The notes below the pieces were generated by a model that was not told the origin of the DNA, searched no databases, and saw nothing but the letters and a program-made list of their open reading frames with translations. Made by a program: the position numbers and the translations under genes. Positions 8,314-17,393 of a DNA stretch of 64,000 bases are shown piece by piece; position 1 is the first letter of the stretch; the number at the start of each line of letters is the position of its first letter. The DNA is taken from assembly GCF_004123795.1 (NCBI RefSeq), contig NZ_MSSM01000015.1:1-64000 (forward strand), given 5' to 3'. The stretch is from Lacticaseibacillus chiayiensis (lineage in GTDB: Bacteria; Bacillota; Bacilli; Lactobacillales; Lactobacillaceae).

Positions 8314-8434
8314 GAGCGCGAGCAGGAGCGCTTAGAAATCGGAGTGTAAGTGGCCTCAAACCTAAATGGCCGGTCTTTGGCCATTTAAGTTTGATGTCCT
8401 TATACGTAGATTTCTGCGACTGCGAGCGCGTTAT
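8314..8434 (-). repeat. Palindromic element, copy A
   Basis: A ~120-bp imperfect palindrome of the dispersed family described under findings. Read on the minus strand it has the conserved order GCGCTC, TAAGGAC, a central ATGGCC/GGCCAT hairpin, GGCCACTTACACTCC, and GCTCGCGCTC. Its inner arm (AAACTTAAATGGCC / GGCCATTTAGGTTT) differs from other copies but still pairs. No gene starts close to its end. Confidence 0.8.
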
Positions 8435-8621
8435 AGAACGTGAAAGTACCATACATAATTGCCGCTGATAGAACAGACTTTCGTTCATCGCGACCACTTT
8501 GCCATTGCGTTCAAGGTGTTCCTATGTGCAGGTTTCTGGATTGGTGAGCGCGCAATAGACCATCCTTCCAAGCGACCAACCTCTTTTATCTGCTGCAACG
8601 ACAACCTATTCCCGACGCCAC

Positions 8622-8653
8622 ACAAAAACCGCAGCCAACACTACCAGCTGCGG
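8622..8653 (-). terminator. Terminator of the PAP2 phosphatase gene
   Basis: On the minus strand a 7-bp stem CCGCAGC / GCTGCGG is followed by TTTTTGTG, 48 bp after the stop codon of the phosphatase gene. Confidence 0.75.
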
Positions 8654-8700
8654 CCAAACAAATGATTCAATTGAACAAGACGTCGTTGATACCCTAAGTT

Positions 8701-9681
8701 TCAGGAAGCCGGCTGGGTATCTAACTTTTTGGACTTGGCTTGTGCCGTTAATGCTTCCCAGTTAACCAGTGGCAACTGGGCAACGGCAGCCATAATTAAG
8801 ATTAGTGACCAGGTCAGAATCAGACTCATGGTAACATCACCGGTGAAGTGGGCCAAGATGCGGACGCGTGTGTAGGCCATGAGTGCGCCGTAAGCAAAAG
8901 TGAGCCAGAAAACCAGGCGTTGGCGCTTAGGCTTGTCACGATCAACGAACCATGTCAGCGTGAGAATCGTGGCAGCTGTTTGCGTATGGCCGGACGGGAA
9001 ACTCATGTGGCCATTTGCTCCGTTTGGATGGAACCAACTGGTGAAGTGAGCCGGATTGCCATTTAGTTCGTACGGGCGGAAGCGACCCCAGAAGGTTTTC
9101 ATTGCGTTCACAATCTGATCGGACATGATGCAGACTAAAGTAGCAACCACTGCCACCTTCAATAAGTAATGTAGCTGTTCATCGCTTTTATGTGAGAGCC
9201 AGTATTGACTGCCAGCAAACACGGCGATGTAAAGCACAATGAACAAAATGAGGCTGGTCGCACCAGGCAAGGCGAGCTTGCTACCATCGGAATTGGCCAT
9301 CCCCATTGGCTTGCCGGCGTTGATGTCGTTGATGGACGTGATCACCATCGTCATGGCGTATTTCAGATAACCAGCCCATAATTCCCAACCGGCATAAATG
9401 ACACTGCCGACAATCATCAATATACGAATATACCAGGCGAGTTGCGCGGAACGCATCGCATAGTGGCAGACAATGTTACAACTGATCATAATAATCAGCG
9501 GTGCGGTCCACAAGCCAACGTCTTGAAAAAGCGTTGCGAACGGATCGTTCATATTGCCGATTGTTTGTGAAATCTGCCAGTCAAAACCGGCTGCTGCAGC
9601 TAACAATAAAAGTAAAATGCCAGCAACAATCAAAAAAATATGTTGGCGAATCGGAGCGTTTAACTTTTGCGTTTGGTCCAT
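8701..9681 (-). CDS. PAP2-superfamily membrane phosphatase
   Basis: A 326-aa integral membrane phosphatase with the three PAP2 motifs: KTFWGRFRP (KxxxxxxRP), SFPSGHTQTA (PSGH) and RVRILAHFTGD (Rx5Hx3D, giving the catalytic His). Members remove phosphate from phosphatidic acid, phosphatidylglycerol phosphate or undecaprenyl pyrophosphate at the outer face. The substrate here is not decidable from sequence. ATG 9681 is chosen over an upstream ATG because AGGGAGGGAG stands right before it. The N-terminal half is longer than in minimal PAP2 proteins and carries extra helices. It has its own terminator and stands alone. Confidence 0.9.
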   Translation of the reverse strand: MDQTQKLNAPIRQHIFLIVAGILLLLLAAAAGFDWQISQTIGNMNDPFATLFQDVGLWTAPLIIMISCNIVCHYAMRSAQLAWYIRILMIVGSVIYAGWELWAGYLKYAMTMVITSINDINAGKPMGMANSDGSKLALPGATSLILFIVLYIAVFAGSQYWLSHKSDEQLHYLLKVAVVATLVCIMSDQIVNAMKTFWGRFRPYELNGNPAHFTSWFHPNGANGHMSFPSGHTQTAATILTLTWFVDRDKPKRQRLVFWLTFAYGALMAYTRVRILAHFTGDVTMSLILTWSLILIMAAVAQLPLVNWEALTAQAKSKKLDTQPAS

Positions 9682-9790
9682 TTTTCTCCCTCCCTTGTAC
9701 TTTGAAAATAGCACAGAATTTGCAGAAAATGGGTGGATTTACGCGACCTGTACGCAACATTTAAATCACCGATACGAAATTTACAGGTGG

Positions 9791-10858
9791 TTAGGCAAAG
9801 AGGGGTTCGTTAATCGTCAATTGCCGCTGATCGCAGTCAACGGTCGCCTGCAAGCCGTACGGTAAAATGGTGTGCGGGTATGCGTGACCGAAGTTGAGGT
9901 TGTATAGAATTGGCGTTTCATAGGAAGCCGTCACATCCAAGAGTACTTGTTGGTAGTCGTCAAAATAAACTTCATTTTGCGGCTTGCCAACCAGAATGGC
10001 GCCGACCTGCTTCAAGACACCGTGATCGTCAAGATGCTGCAAGTATTGACGATAAGTTGCCGGTGCAATTTTTTCTTCGGAGGTTTCGATGAAGAGAATT
10101 TTATCTGTCCAGTCTTGCGGAAAAAGGTGATATTTTTCTGCAACTTGCGGCTCATCTGAATAGCGGACAGGATAGAGCAAGTCGTGCAGGCTGTCGAGAC
10201 ACCCGCCAAGCAAGGTTCCAGTGACACGGCCATGACCGCGTAAGGTTAAGTAGCCGTGCTGCTCCGGATGTGCTTTGCGCGGGACGCCTAATTGATCGGC
10301 AGAAAAGTCGGTTCGCTCTTCATACCATGTCGGACTGGACGTGATCGCCGTGATCGCCGGATTTTCAAAAAAGTGGCGGAAACTAGCGGCAGTGTAAGGC
10401 AACAGTTGTGTGTCCAGTTCGGCCAGATCGTTCAAGAAGTTCGGGCCGTAAAAAGTGGTCATCCCCAAGCGATAGAACATCAGATGATCAATGGTCGTAT
10501 CGGAAAAACCAGTGAAAATTTTGGGATGATTTTTGACGGCCTCGATAAATTCCGAGTCATCCAGTAAGTATGGCACGATTCGGTAAGTGTCATCGCCGCC
10601 GATCGCACAAATGATGCCTTTGATATCCGGATTGGTCATGGCTGTCTTTAAATCAGCGGCCCGTGCTTCGGGGTGGGCTTTTAAATATGCCTGTCCGCGT
10701 AAAGCATTTGGCATGAAGCGCGGTTTCAGTCCCATTGCCTCCAGACGCTGGGTGCCAAGATCGCGTTGATGCGCGGCAAACGCTTCACCTAGTGTCCCTG
10801 CGCTGAGACTGACAATGGCAACTTGGTCATGTTGGTGCAACGTGGGTGGTTTGATCAT
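9791..10858 (-). CDS. Peptidase S66 LD-carboxypeptidase / MccF-like
   Basis: The 355-aa cytosolic protein is of the S66 family (LdcA/MccF), which hydrolyses the L-D peptide bond of muropeptides or inactivates microcin C-type acyl-adenylates. Visible features are the N-terminal QVAIVSLSAG, the GGDDT block near residue 104, the nucleophile Ser in GFSDTT (about residue 131), LGGCLDSL, and the NFGHAYPHT region bearing the catalytic His. ATG follows AAAGGAGGTCC. The length fits MccF-like members. Near Ddl and PAP2 a role in peptidoglycan recycling is plausible, but self-immunity-like detoxification is equally possible. Confidence 0.88.
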   Translation of the reverse strand: MIKPPTLHQHDQVAIVSLSAGTLGEAFAAHQRDLGTQRLEAMGLKPRFMPNALRGQAYLKAHPEARAADLKTAMTNPDIKGIICAIGGDDTYRIVPYLLDDSEFIEAVKNHPKIFTGFSDTTIDHLMFYRLGMTTFYGPNFLNDLAELDTQLLPYTAASFRHFFENPAITAITSSPTWYEERTDFSADQLGVPRKAHPEQHGYLTLRGHGRVTGTLLGGCLDSLHDLLYPVRYSDEPQVAEKYHLFPQDWTDKILFIETSEEKIAPATYRQYLQHLDDHGVLKQVGAILVGKPQNEVYFDDYQQVLLDVTASYETPILYNLNFGHAYPHTILPYGLQATVDCDQRQLTINEPLFA

Positions 10859-11017
10859 TTAAAGGACCTCCTTTGGCAATGATTGAGTCTAGTATTCACG
10901 ATGAATCGGGCAGATGCAAGCGGTTCTTTACGTTCGAAGCATTAAAGTTGTGATTCCACCCACTTAGCTGTTAAGATCGAAGGGTAGCTAGTGAATGCGT
11001 GAACGAGGGGATAAGTC

Positions 11018-11269
11018 ATGTATACCATTCAAACTGCCGCATCGGTTGGGGCAAGAGGCACGGTGATCACGATTGCACCACCGATTGAGCGGATTCGACC
11101 AGGCGATCCGATTCGACTTAATGGCAAAATGGTTGGCAAAGTGCGGGCGATTGAAAAAGCCAATCATCCGCACCATGTGAACGATAAGCCGTGTACCGGA
11201 TTGGTGATCACGGTACCGGTTAAAGCCGGCGACACCATTGAGTTCCCGCGATCACCACGCAAGCCATAA
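11018..11269 (+). CDS. Small conserved-looking protein of unknown function
   Basis: An 83-aa protein with a good ribosome site (GAGGGGATAAGTC before ATG) and a terminator downstream. The sequence is rich in beta-strand residues with repeated V/I-T-I patterns (GTVITIAPP, GLVITVPVKAGDTIEF), suggesting a small beta-barrel such as those in translation factor domain II, but no motif settles it. No membrane helix or signal peptide. Confidence 0.6.
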   Translation: MYTIQTAASVGARGTVITIAPPIERIRPGDPIRLNGKMVGKVRAIEKANHPHHVNDKPCTGLVITVPVKAGDTIEFPRSPRKP

Positions 11270-11344
11270 TGCCATCAAGTTGGTATGCGGCGTGCAAGTT
11301 TGATGGGTATTAACGGGCAACCATTATTTAAATAACTGAAATAC

Positions 11345-11410
11345 AAAAAAATCGGTCTTAAACCACATTGGCTCACTATACGAGCTTTTTGCGGTTAAGA
11401 CCGATTTTTA
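11345..11410. terminator. Bidirectional terminator
   Basis: A long stem (AAAAATCGGTCTTAA / TTAAGACCGATTTTT) with further inner pairing lies between the 83-aa gene and the end of ddl, A/T-flanked on both sides. Confidence 0.85.
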
Positions 11411-11516
11411 ATTTAGTCATGATCTCACAGGGTATCGTCTGCAAGAACTGCACGATGTGTAACGCTGCAAACAAAGCGCAACAGAGCAGCGGGATCATTT
11501 TCGCTGGCAGAACGGC

Positions 11517-12602
11517 TTATTTGGCTGATGTAGCCGTCATAATGCCTGCTTCTGTCATCCCGTCTTCATACAACTTCAGCTTGCCGTTGATAATGTCCAT
11601 GACGAGATCGCCGTATTCGACCCCATCGGCTTCAGCTTCTTGGGGGAGAAGGGATAGCGGTGTCATGCCAGGCAGATTATTGGCTTCAATGACCCAGACG
11701 CCTTTGTCATTGGCAAAGAAATCAATGCGGCCATAGTTTTGCAAACCTAAAACATCCATGGTTTGCAGCGACACGTCTTTCATTGCCTGATGGACATCTT
11801 CATCTAAGTCTTTGGGCGGGGTGATGAAGTCGGTGTAACCGGCTTGAAATTTGTGCTTGAAGTCATACCAGCCGGAATGAACTTTAATCTCAATGGCGGA
11901 AAAGGCGTGACCATTGACAACCCCTAACGAGAATTCGCGACCTGGCGTGAACTCTTCAACAATCGCACTGTTGTCGAAGCGGAAAACGTCAGCGATCCCG
12001 CTTTCCAATTCTTCCTGGTTGTGAGCGATGTGTGTGCCGACACTGGAACCGCCAGATGTTGGCTTGACGACGACCGGAAAATCAAATGGTACCTTATGTT
12101 CACCAGGCTGATTCCGCTTGAATTCCTTAAACGCAGCGGTCTGGATCCCGTGGTACAACATGATCTCTTTACTGAAGACCTTGTTCATGGTCATCCCTGA
12201 AGCCAACGGACCGGAGCCGGTATATTTGACGTTGTTCAGATCCAGCGTTGCCTGAACCTTCCCGTTCTCACCGTCACCGCCGTGCAAGGCCAAAAAGACA
12301 ATATCTGCGGCTTTGCAGATCGCCAAAACATTTGGACCAAACAGCTGTGTGCTGCCATCTGTCCGTAACTTATTGATGTCAGCGTCAGTCAGGATGGCAT
12401 CCGAAATCTTCAGATCCTTACTGGTGTTGGCGTCGTCAAAAACCTGGTCGACCGTCTTCCCTTCGAGGTTGTAGCCTAAAAACAGGTCAATAAAGGTGGC
12501 CTGCTGCCCTTTTTGTCGCAAGGCGTTTGTGATCCGGTAGCCACTTGAAATCGAAACATTGCGCTCCGTGCTCCGGCCGCCTGCTAAAACGACAATTTTC
12601 AT
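11517..12602 (-). CDS. ddl: D-alanine--D-alanine ligase-family protein (Phe-type, probably D-Ala-D-Lac)
   Basis: An ATP-grasp ligase of 361 aa that joins D-Ala to D-Ala or D-lactate for the peptidoglycan stem end. The N-terminal [14 protein letters not shown], the LHGGDGENG loop, the [12 protein letters not shown] loop and the terminal [14 protein letters not shown] are all present. The position that is Tyr in D-Ala-D-Ala enzymes (in KY of the YDY..KY segment) is Phe252 here (WYDFKHKF), as in the D-Ala-D-Lac ligases of vancomycin-resistant lactobacilli. ATG 12602 is chosen for its GGAGG site. Whether this is the main ligase or a second copy cannot be known from this window. Confidence 0.88.
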   Translation of the reverse strand: MKIVVLAGGRSTERNVSISSGYRITNALRQKGQQATFIDLFLGYNLEGKTVDQVFDDANTSKDLKISDAILTDADINKLRTDGSTQLFGPNVLAICKAADIVFLALHGGDGENGKVQATLDLNNVKYTGSGPLASGMTMNKVFSKEIMLYHGIQTAAFKEFKRNQPGEHKVPFDFPVVVKPTSGGSSVGTHIAHNQEELESGIADVFRFDNSAIVEEFTPGREFSLGVVNGHAFSAIEIKVHSGWYDFKHKFQAGYTDFITPPKDLDEDVHQAMKDVSLQTMDVLGLQNYGRIDFFANDKGVWVIEANNLPGMTPLSLLPQEAEADGVEYGDLVMDIINGKLKLYEDGMTEAGIMTATSAK

Positions 12603-12795
12603 CGATAGTACCTCCACGTATTATCCGAGTTTGATAGAAACTAAAGTGTAGCACAATCTGGTCTAACCGGCGAGAACGGCGCTTGAATTTGCGGTAAAAT
12701 TAAACGAAATGTAAGGGATTACTAAAATGTGGGTCAGTCTGGATTTAAGCAAAAGCCTGCGATGGGATAAAGAATCGCAGGCTCAGGAGGCAAAC

Positions 12796-13287
12796 ATGCA
12801 ATGTTCATGGTTAACCATGCCACACCATCGTTACTTACTGGTAGCTGATCAAGGGAAACTTGTTTTTGTCGGGTCGCCTGATGCCAACTTGCAAGAGGCA
12901 AGGCAGTACGTAAACGGGCCATTTGAATTTAATGATGAGGCGATAAAACCATTTCAAGCCGCTCTGACTGCTTACCTCACAGGAAAAACACGAACAGTGA
13001 CGGTGCCGGTAACTTTTCACGGCACTATTTTGCAGGAAGCTGTCTGGCAGTGTCTGCTGACGATTCCTTACGGCGAGACCAGAACCTATGCGCAAGTGGC
13101 AGCCGCAGTTGGCCACGACCGCGCATTTCAGGCAGTCGGGCACGCGGTTGGCCAGAATCCGCTCATGATGGTCATCCCGTGTCACCGGATTTTGCGAAAA
13201 AACGGCGGGTTAGGCGGTTTTCGCGGTGGGTTGGCGCTAAAACGCAAGCTATTGGCGCTGGAACAGGGCGCTCGACCGATGTTTTGA
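12796..13287 (+). CDS. ogt: Methylated-DNA--protein-cysteine methyltransferase
   Basis: A suicide repair protein (163 aa) that transfers the methyl group from O6-methylguanine to its own cysteine. The active site PCHR (Cys129) lies in VIPCHRILRKNGG, preceded by the DNA-binding helix IPYGETRTYAQVAAAVG and followed by GGFRGGLALKRKLLALE. ATG 12796 is chosen because AGGAGG stands 6 bp before it; the upstream 23 codons have no ribosome site. Monocistronic, just upstream of the hydroxyisocaproate dehydrogenase gene. Confidence 0.93.
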   Translation: MQCSWLTMPHHRYLLVADQGKLVFVGSPDANLQEARQYVNGPFEFNDEAIKPFQAALTAYLTGKTRTVTVPVTFHGTILQEAVWQCLLTIPYGETRTYAQVAAAVGHDRAFQAVGHAVGQNPLMMVIPCHRILRKNGGLGGFRGGLALKRKLLALEQGARPMF

Positions 13288-13398
13288 CTGCAGGAAAATG
13301 CACAACATTTTTTAAAGGCGGGGCGAAAGGTTCTATTTTCGGCGCAGGATCTTGTATACTAATGGTTAAACAAATTAAAGACAAGGGGATAGTGAGAC

Positions 13399-14400
13399 AT
13401 GAAGATTATCGCTTACGGTGCACGGGTGGACGAGATCCAATATTTCAAGCAATGGGCCAAGGAAACCGGCAACACGCTTGAGTATCATACCGAGTTCTTA
13501 GATGAGAATACCGTAGAATGGGCTAAAGGTTTTGACGGGATCAACTCGCTTCAGACGACACCTTATGCAGCCGGGGTTTTTGAAAAAATGCATGAATACG
13601 GCATCAAGTTTTTGACGATCCGTAACGTCGGCACCGATAACGTTGATATGGCGGCTATGAAGCAATATGGGATCCGGCTAAGTAATGTTCCGGCCTATTC
13701 ACCAGCGGCCATTGCCGAGTTTGCTTTGACCGATACGCTGTATTTGTTGCGTAACATGGGCAAGGTTCAGGCACAGTTGCACGCAGGCGATTACGAAAAA
13801 GCCGGCACCTTCATCGGCAAAGAACTTGGCCAGCAGACAGTCGGCGTCATGGGTACTGGGCACATTGGTCGGGTTGCGATCAAACTTTTTAAAGGTTTTG
13901 GTGCCAAAGTCATTGCCTATGACCCATATCCGATGAAAGGCGACCATCCTGATTTTGAATATGTCAGCTTGGAAGAACTCTTTAAGCAAAGCGATATCAT
14001 TGACCTGCACGTCCCCGGCATCGAGCAAAATACCCATATCATCAATGATGCGGCATTTGATTTGATGAAACCCGGCGCCATCGTGATCAACACGGCCCGG
14101 CCAAATCTGATCGACACGCAAGCGATGCTCACTAACCTTAAATCCGGCAAGTTGGCTGGCGTCGGCATCGATACTTATGAATACGAAACCGAAGATCTGC
14201 TGAACCTAGCCAAGCACGGCAGCTTCGAGGACCCGTTGTGGGATGAATTGCTTGGCATGCCAAATGTCGTTCTCAGTCCGCACATTGCGTACTACACTGA
14301 GACGGCGGTGCATAACATGGTTTACTTCTCACTGCAGAATCTGGTTGATTTTTTGACCAAGGGTGAGACGAATACGGAAGTAACGGCACCGGCGAAGTAA
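13399..14400 (+). CDS. D-2-hydroxyisocaproate dehydrogenase
   Basis: A 333-aa NAD-dependent D-2-hydroxyacid dehydrogenase that reduces branched-chain 2-keto acids such as 2-ketoisocaproate, and some pyruvate-like acids, linking amino-acid catabolism to NAD recycling. The sequence closely matches what I recall of the L. casei/paracasei D-HicDH. The NAD motif is VGVMGTGHIG (about 147-156). Catalytic Arg (NTARPNLID), Glu (DTYEYE) and His (SPHIAYYTE) are all in place. An AAGGGGATAGTGAGAC site precedes ATG, and a TATACT -10 element lies about 45 bp upstream. Confidence 0.95.
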   Translation: MKIIAYGARVDEIQYFKQWAKETGNTLEYHTEFLDENTVEWAKGFDGINSLQTTPYAAGVFEKMHEYGIKFLTIRNVGTDNVDMAAMKQYGIRLSNVPAYSPAAIAEFALTDTLYLLRNMGKVQAQLHAGDYEKAGTFIGKELGQQTVGVMGTGHIGRVAIKLFKGFGAKVIAYDPYPMKGDHPDFEYVSLEELFKQSDIIDLHVPGIEQNTHIINDAAFDLMKPGAIVINTARPNLIDTQAMLTNLKSGKLAGVGIDTYEYETEDLLNLAKHGSFEDPLWDELLGMPNVVLSPHIAYYTETAVHNMVYFSLQNLVDFLTKGETNTEVTAPAK

Positions 14401-14454
14401 GGATCAAAGGGACGGACCAGCCAAGCGAAAATAGTGGTTGAGATCAGGTTTAAA

Positions 14455-14649
14455 ATGACGACAACAAAGCTTATTTGGATTTGCGCGATCGGAGGGTATC
14501 TTTTTGGTGGACTTACCGGTCGCCTAGCCCAAATGGTAAATAATACCGTATTAGCGTGGGGTATCCACATTGGCTCTATTGTCGTTGCATTCCTGATCGC
14601 GTATGCATTCGGTCCCCACTCTGACCAAAAAGAAAAGTCCAATTCTTAA
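14455..14649 (+). CDS. Small two-helix membrane protein
   Basis: A 64-aa protein of two membrane helices (about 4-24 and 32-53) with a charged tail SDQKEKSNS. ATG 14455 (MTTTKLIW) is preferred over an earlier GTG, though both have weak ribosome sites. It lies 54 bp after the dehydrogenase gene and before a strong terminator, so it may be co-transcribed. No family recognised. Confidence 0.55.
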   Translation: MTTTKLIWICAIGGYLFGGLTGRLAQMVNNTVLAWGIHIGSIVVAFLIAYAFGPHSDQKEKSNS

Positions 14650-14656
14650 ACATGAC

Positions 14657-14697
14657 AAAAAGCGCTGCCTCCTAGGTCATAGGAAGCAGTGCTTTTT
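14657..14697 (+). terminator. Terminator after the small membrane protein
   Basis: AAAAAGCGCTGCCTCCTA pairs with TAGGAAGCAGTGCTTTTT with two mismatches; it is symmetric enough to work in both directions and also faces the YisL-family gene. Confidence 0.88.
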
Positions 14698-14771
14698 AAA
14701 GTGTTGAACTCAAACAGATTTGCCGGTGACACTGTGTCACTTTATTTTTGGTTGCGCCGATATCATTCAAG

Positions 14772-15122
14772 TCAAACAAATGGCCGGAATTGTGCCAGCA
14801 CAAAGCCCGTAACGGTCACCAAAGCAAATGCGGCAAGCGCACTCCAAAAGATCAGCTTGCTCAGATGCTGTTGCTTTTTACCGGCAAAGGCAACTTCGAT
14901 TAAACCGATTAAGCCAATGGCCAGTAAGATTTTGACGACTGTCAGCAGTGGGTTGCGAGCGAAGGCAAAACGCATCAGCACCACACCGGTCACAATCGAA
15001 ACTAGGTAACAAACCCGCGCAATCATGGTCCACATGACAAACTGCCGCGTGCGGCTGAACAAGGCGACACCTGCTGCGACTGCGAGCACTGCCCATGAAA
15101 TAAGATGTAGCCAAAGCCACAT
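14772..15122 (-). CDS. YisL-family (DUF1516) membrane protein
   Basis: A 116-aa protein with four membrane helices and the family's pattern: N-terminal MWLWLHLISW, RQFVMWTMIARVCYL, the GVVLMRF...LLTVVKILLAIGLIGLIE core, and a final helix. The function of the family is unknown. ATG 15122 is set by GGAGG 8 bp upstream. The stop lies some 75 bp from the plus-strand terminator at 14657-14697, which is nearly symmetric. Confidence 0.82.
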   Translation of the reverse strand: MWLWLHLISWAVLAVAAGVALFSRTRQFVMWTMIARVCYLVSIVTGVVLMRFAFARNPLLTVVKILLAIGLIGLIEVAFAGKKQQHLSKLIFWSALAAFALVTVTGFVLAQFRPFV

Positions 15123-15318
15123 AAGGAAGACCTCCTTCATTTCGTTAAAAGTGTTAGTACCACTATACCGCTATTGCTCAAAAAACGGACGATGTTTAGT
15201 GAAATTCACCAAAACGCGAACATTAACTGTATCTTTTTAAAAAATAAACGTATTTTCTATTGCAAGTTGATGTGTTCTTCGGTAAACTTTTCATATTCAA
15301 AGTTTAGGGGAGCGTGTC

Positions 15319-16776
15319 ATGGAAAACTTTTTTCATTTGAAACAGAATAAAACCACGCCGATGACCGAGGTCATGGCGGGGTTGACCACATTCTTTGCAA
15401 TGTCCTACATTTTATTTGTTAACCCACAGGTATTGTCACAAACCGGTATGCCGGGGCAGGCGGTTTTTCTGGCCACGATCATTGCGAGTGCAGTTGGCAC
15501 GTTGATCATGGGGCTGTTTGCCAATGTGCCTTATGCGTTGGCGCCGGGGATGGGTTTAAATGCCTTCTTCACTTACACGGTTGTTTTCGCACTTGGCTTT
15601 AGTTGGCAGGAAGGTTTGGCGCTGGTTTTCATCTGTGGTCTCATTAATATCTTGATCACTGTCACGAAAATTCGAAAATTGATTATCGTGGCGATTCCAG
15701 AAGCCATTCAACATGCGATTGGCGGTGGGATCGGGGTTTTCGTTGCTTACATCGGGATTAAAAATGCCGGCTTTCTAAAATTCACCTCCGAGGCTTCAAG
15801 TATTGATACGATCAATGGCCAACCGCTAAAAGCCGGTGCCTTGACGCTCAAGCATGGGGTTCAATCGGTTGTTTCAAATGGCGGGATCGTGCCAGCATTG
15901 GTGAACTTCACGCAGGCCGGGGCAGTGTTGGCCTTGATCGGTTTGGTCATCATGGTCATCTTGAATGTCAAAAAGGTGCCTGGCGCAATTTTGATCGGAA
16001 TTTTATTGACGACAATCATTGGGATTCCAATGGGCGTGACCAATTTGCATCTTAGCGCTGCCAATTCATTCAGCAGCACTTTCGCATCACTTCAAACAAC
16101 CTTTGGCGCTGCTTTTTCGGCTAAGGGGATGGGCTCGCTGTTTACGAATCCTCATAAAATCGTGTTGTCCATCATGACCATTTTTGCCTTTAGTTTCTCG
16201 GATATTTTTGACACACTAGGTACCTTTATCGGAACTGGGCGGCGCACCGGTATTTTCTCTGACGCTGACGAACAAGCTTTGGAAGAAGGTTCGGGCTTTT
16301 CATCGAAAATGGATCGGGCGCTGTTTGCCGATTCAATTGCGACAGGTGTTGGCTCAATTTTTGGAACCAGTAATGTGACCACTTACGTTGAAAGTGCAGC
16401 TGGGATCGGCGCTGGTGGTCGAACAGGTTTGACGTCGGTTGTTGTCGCTGGAATGTTCCTGATTAGTTCGATCTTTGCGCCATTTATTGCCATTGTTCCA
16501 ACACAAGCGCTAGCGCCTGCCTTGATTATGGTCGGAATTATGATGATGAGTAGTTTCAAGGAAATCGAATGGGAAGATTTGTCACAAGCGATTCCCGCAT
16601 TCATGGCATCCATCGTCATGGGCCTTATTTACAACATTTCATATGGCATTGCGGCAGGTTTTATCTTCTACTGCCTGATTAAATTGATCACTGGTAAAGC
16701 CAAGGAAATTCATCCAGTGCTTGCGATTGTTACGATTGGCTTCATCTTAAACTTTGTCATTCTCGCATTGTTATAA
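15319..16776 (+). CDS. NCS2-family purine (guanine/hypoxanthine) permease
   Basis: A 485-aa permease of the AzgA/PbuG/PbuO branch, importing hypoxanthine, guanine or adenine with protons. Family signatures include MTEVMAGLTTFFAMSYILFVNP near the start, ALAPGMGLNAFF, and the FDTLGTFIG and GTSNVTTYVESAAGIGAGGRTG blocks of the substrate site. There are about 12-14 membrane helices. It starts with ATG after AGGGGAGCGTGTC. About 95-107 bp upstream (15212-15224) lies a sequence matching 11 of 13 positions of a PurBox, hinting at PurR control, but the expected partner box is not well placed. No purine riboswitch was seen. Confidence 0.92.
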   Translation: MENFFHLKQNKTTPMTEVMAGLTTFFAMSYILFVNPQVLSQTGMPGQAVFLATIIASAVGTLIMGLFANVPYALAPGMGLNAFFTYTVVFALGFSWQEGLALVFICGLINILITVTKIRKLIIVAIPEAIQHAIGGGIGVFVAYIGIKNAGFLKFTSEASSIDTINGQPLKAGALTLKHGVQSVVSNGGIVPALVNFTQAGAVLALIGLVIMVILNVKKVPGAILIGILLTTIIGIPMGVTNLHLSAANSFSSTFASLQTTFGAAFSAKGMGSLFTNPHKIVLSIMTIFAFSFSDIFDTLGTFIGTGRRTGIFSDADEQALEEGSGFSSKMDRALFADSIATGVGSIFGTSNVTTYVESAAGIGAGGRTGLTSVVVAGMFLISSIFAPFIAIVPTQALAPALIMVGIMMMSSFKEIEWEDLSQAIPAFMASIVMGLIYNISYGIAAGFIFYCLIKLITGKAKEIHPVLAIVTIGFILNFVILALL

Positions 16777-16784
16777 GCGTAGTC

Positions 16785-16816
16785 AAAAAAACCACTGTCA
16801 GGCGGCAGTGGTTTTT
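16785..16816 (+). terminator. Terminator of the purine permease gene
   Basis: AAAAAACCACTG / CAGTGGTTTTT stem with an 8-base loop directly after the stop codon. Confidence 0.9.
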
Positions 16817-16904
16817 GCATGAATAGGTTCTAAAATACGTACCATTTTTCGGATTATCGGCGAAATGCCGAATCTATGCTATGCTCATCTCGAGGTGATT
16901 AACA

Positions 16905-17228
16905 ATGGTGCTAAAGGCAATTTTTCATTTAGATACGACCGAGCGCTGGCCCCATCTGGCTTCGAATTTGACTAATTTTCTAACGGCTGAGCCAGATGCC
17001 GAGTTGGAAGTGCTAGTCAACGGCGATGGCGTTACCGTTTATTTTGATCAAGATGTGGTCAATTTTATCGCTATTCACCAGCAAGTGAAGTTCTTTGCCT
17101 GCCACAACTCACTGGCTCAGCGACATTTGGATGAAAAGCAGTTGCCGGCGACTGTGGCAATTGTTCCGGTTGGCGTGATTAAGCTGGCTCAGGCGGAAGC
17201 GGCCGGTTATGCGTATATTAAACCGTAG
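16905..17228 (+). CDS. DsrE/DsrF-like protein
   Basis: A 107-aa single-domain protein with the fold signature of the DsrE/YchN group: an N-terminal beta strand (KAIFHLDTTERW), a helix LTNFL, ELEVLVNGDGVTVYF, VKFFACHNSL with a Cys at the position often used by sulfur-relay members, and a C-terminal PVGVIKLAQAEAAGYAYIKP. ATG follows CGAGGTGATTAACA. The lone cysteine in FACHNS could be reactive, but true DsrE partners are absent. Monocistronic. Confidence 0.75.
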   Translation: MVLKAIFHLDTTERWPHLASNLTNFLTAEPDAELEVLVNGDGVTVYFDQDVVNFIAIHQQVKFFACHNSLAQRHLDEKQLPATVAIVPVGVIKLAQAEAAGYAYIKP

Positions 17229-17393
17229 CGGATGGCTCAGACTTTTTGTGTAGCCGCTCCTAGCAAGGGCTTGCGTTTTCGTTAAAATGATTAAGCTCTT
17301 TTCAAAATGAGCCAATTGGTGGCAATGTGGCCTTGGAGACATGCTATGCTCACTTCATCCATATGAGCCTAGGTGAAGGAGTCTGAAGCGTGT

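Noticed and set aside
8309-8497. 62-codon frame over palindromic copy A
   Set aside because: It is translation of the repeat itself; similar frames arise from other copies (for example at the start of the longer GNAT frame).
15180-15318. Purine riboswitch upstream of the purine permease
   Set aside because: No three-way-junction conserved core could be traced; only a weak PurBox-like sequence was seen.
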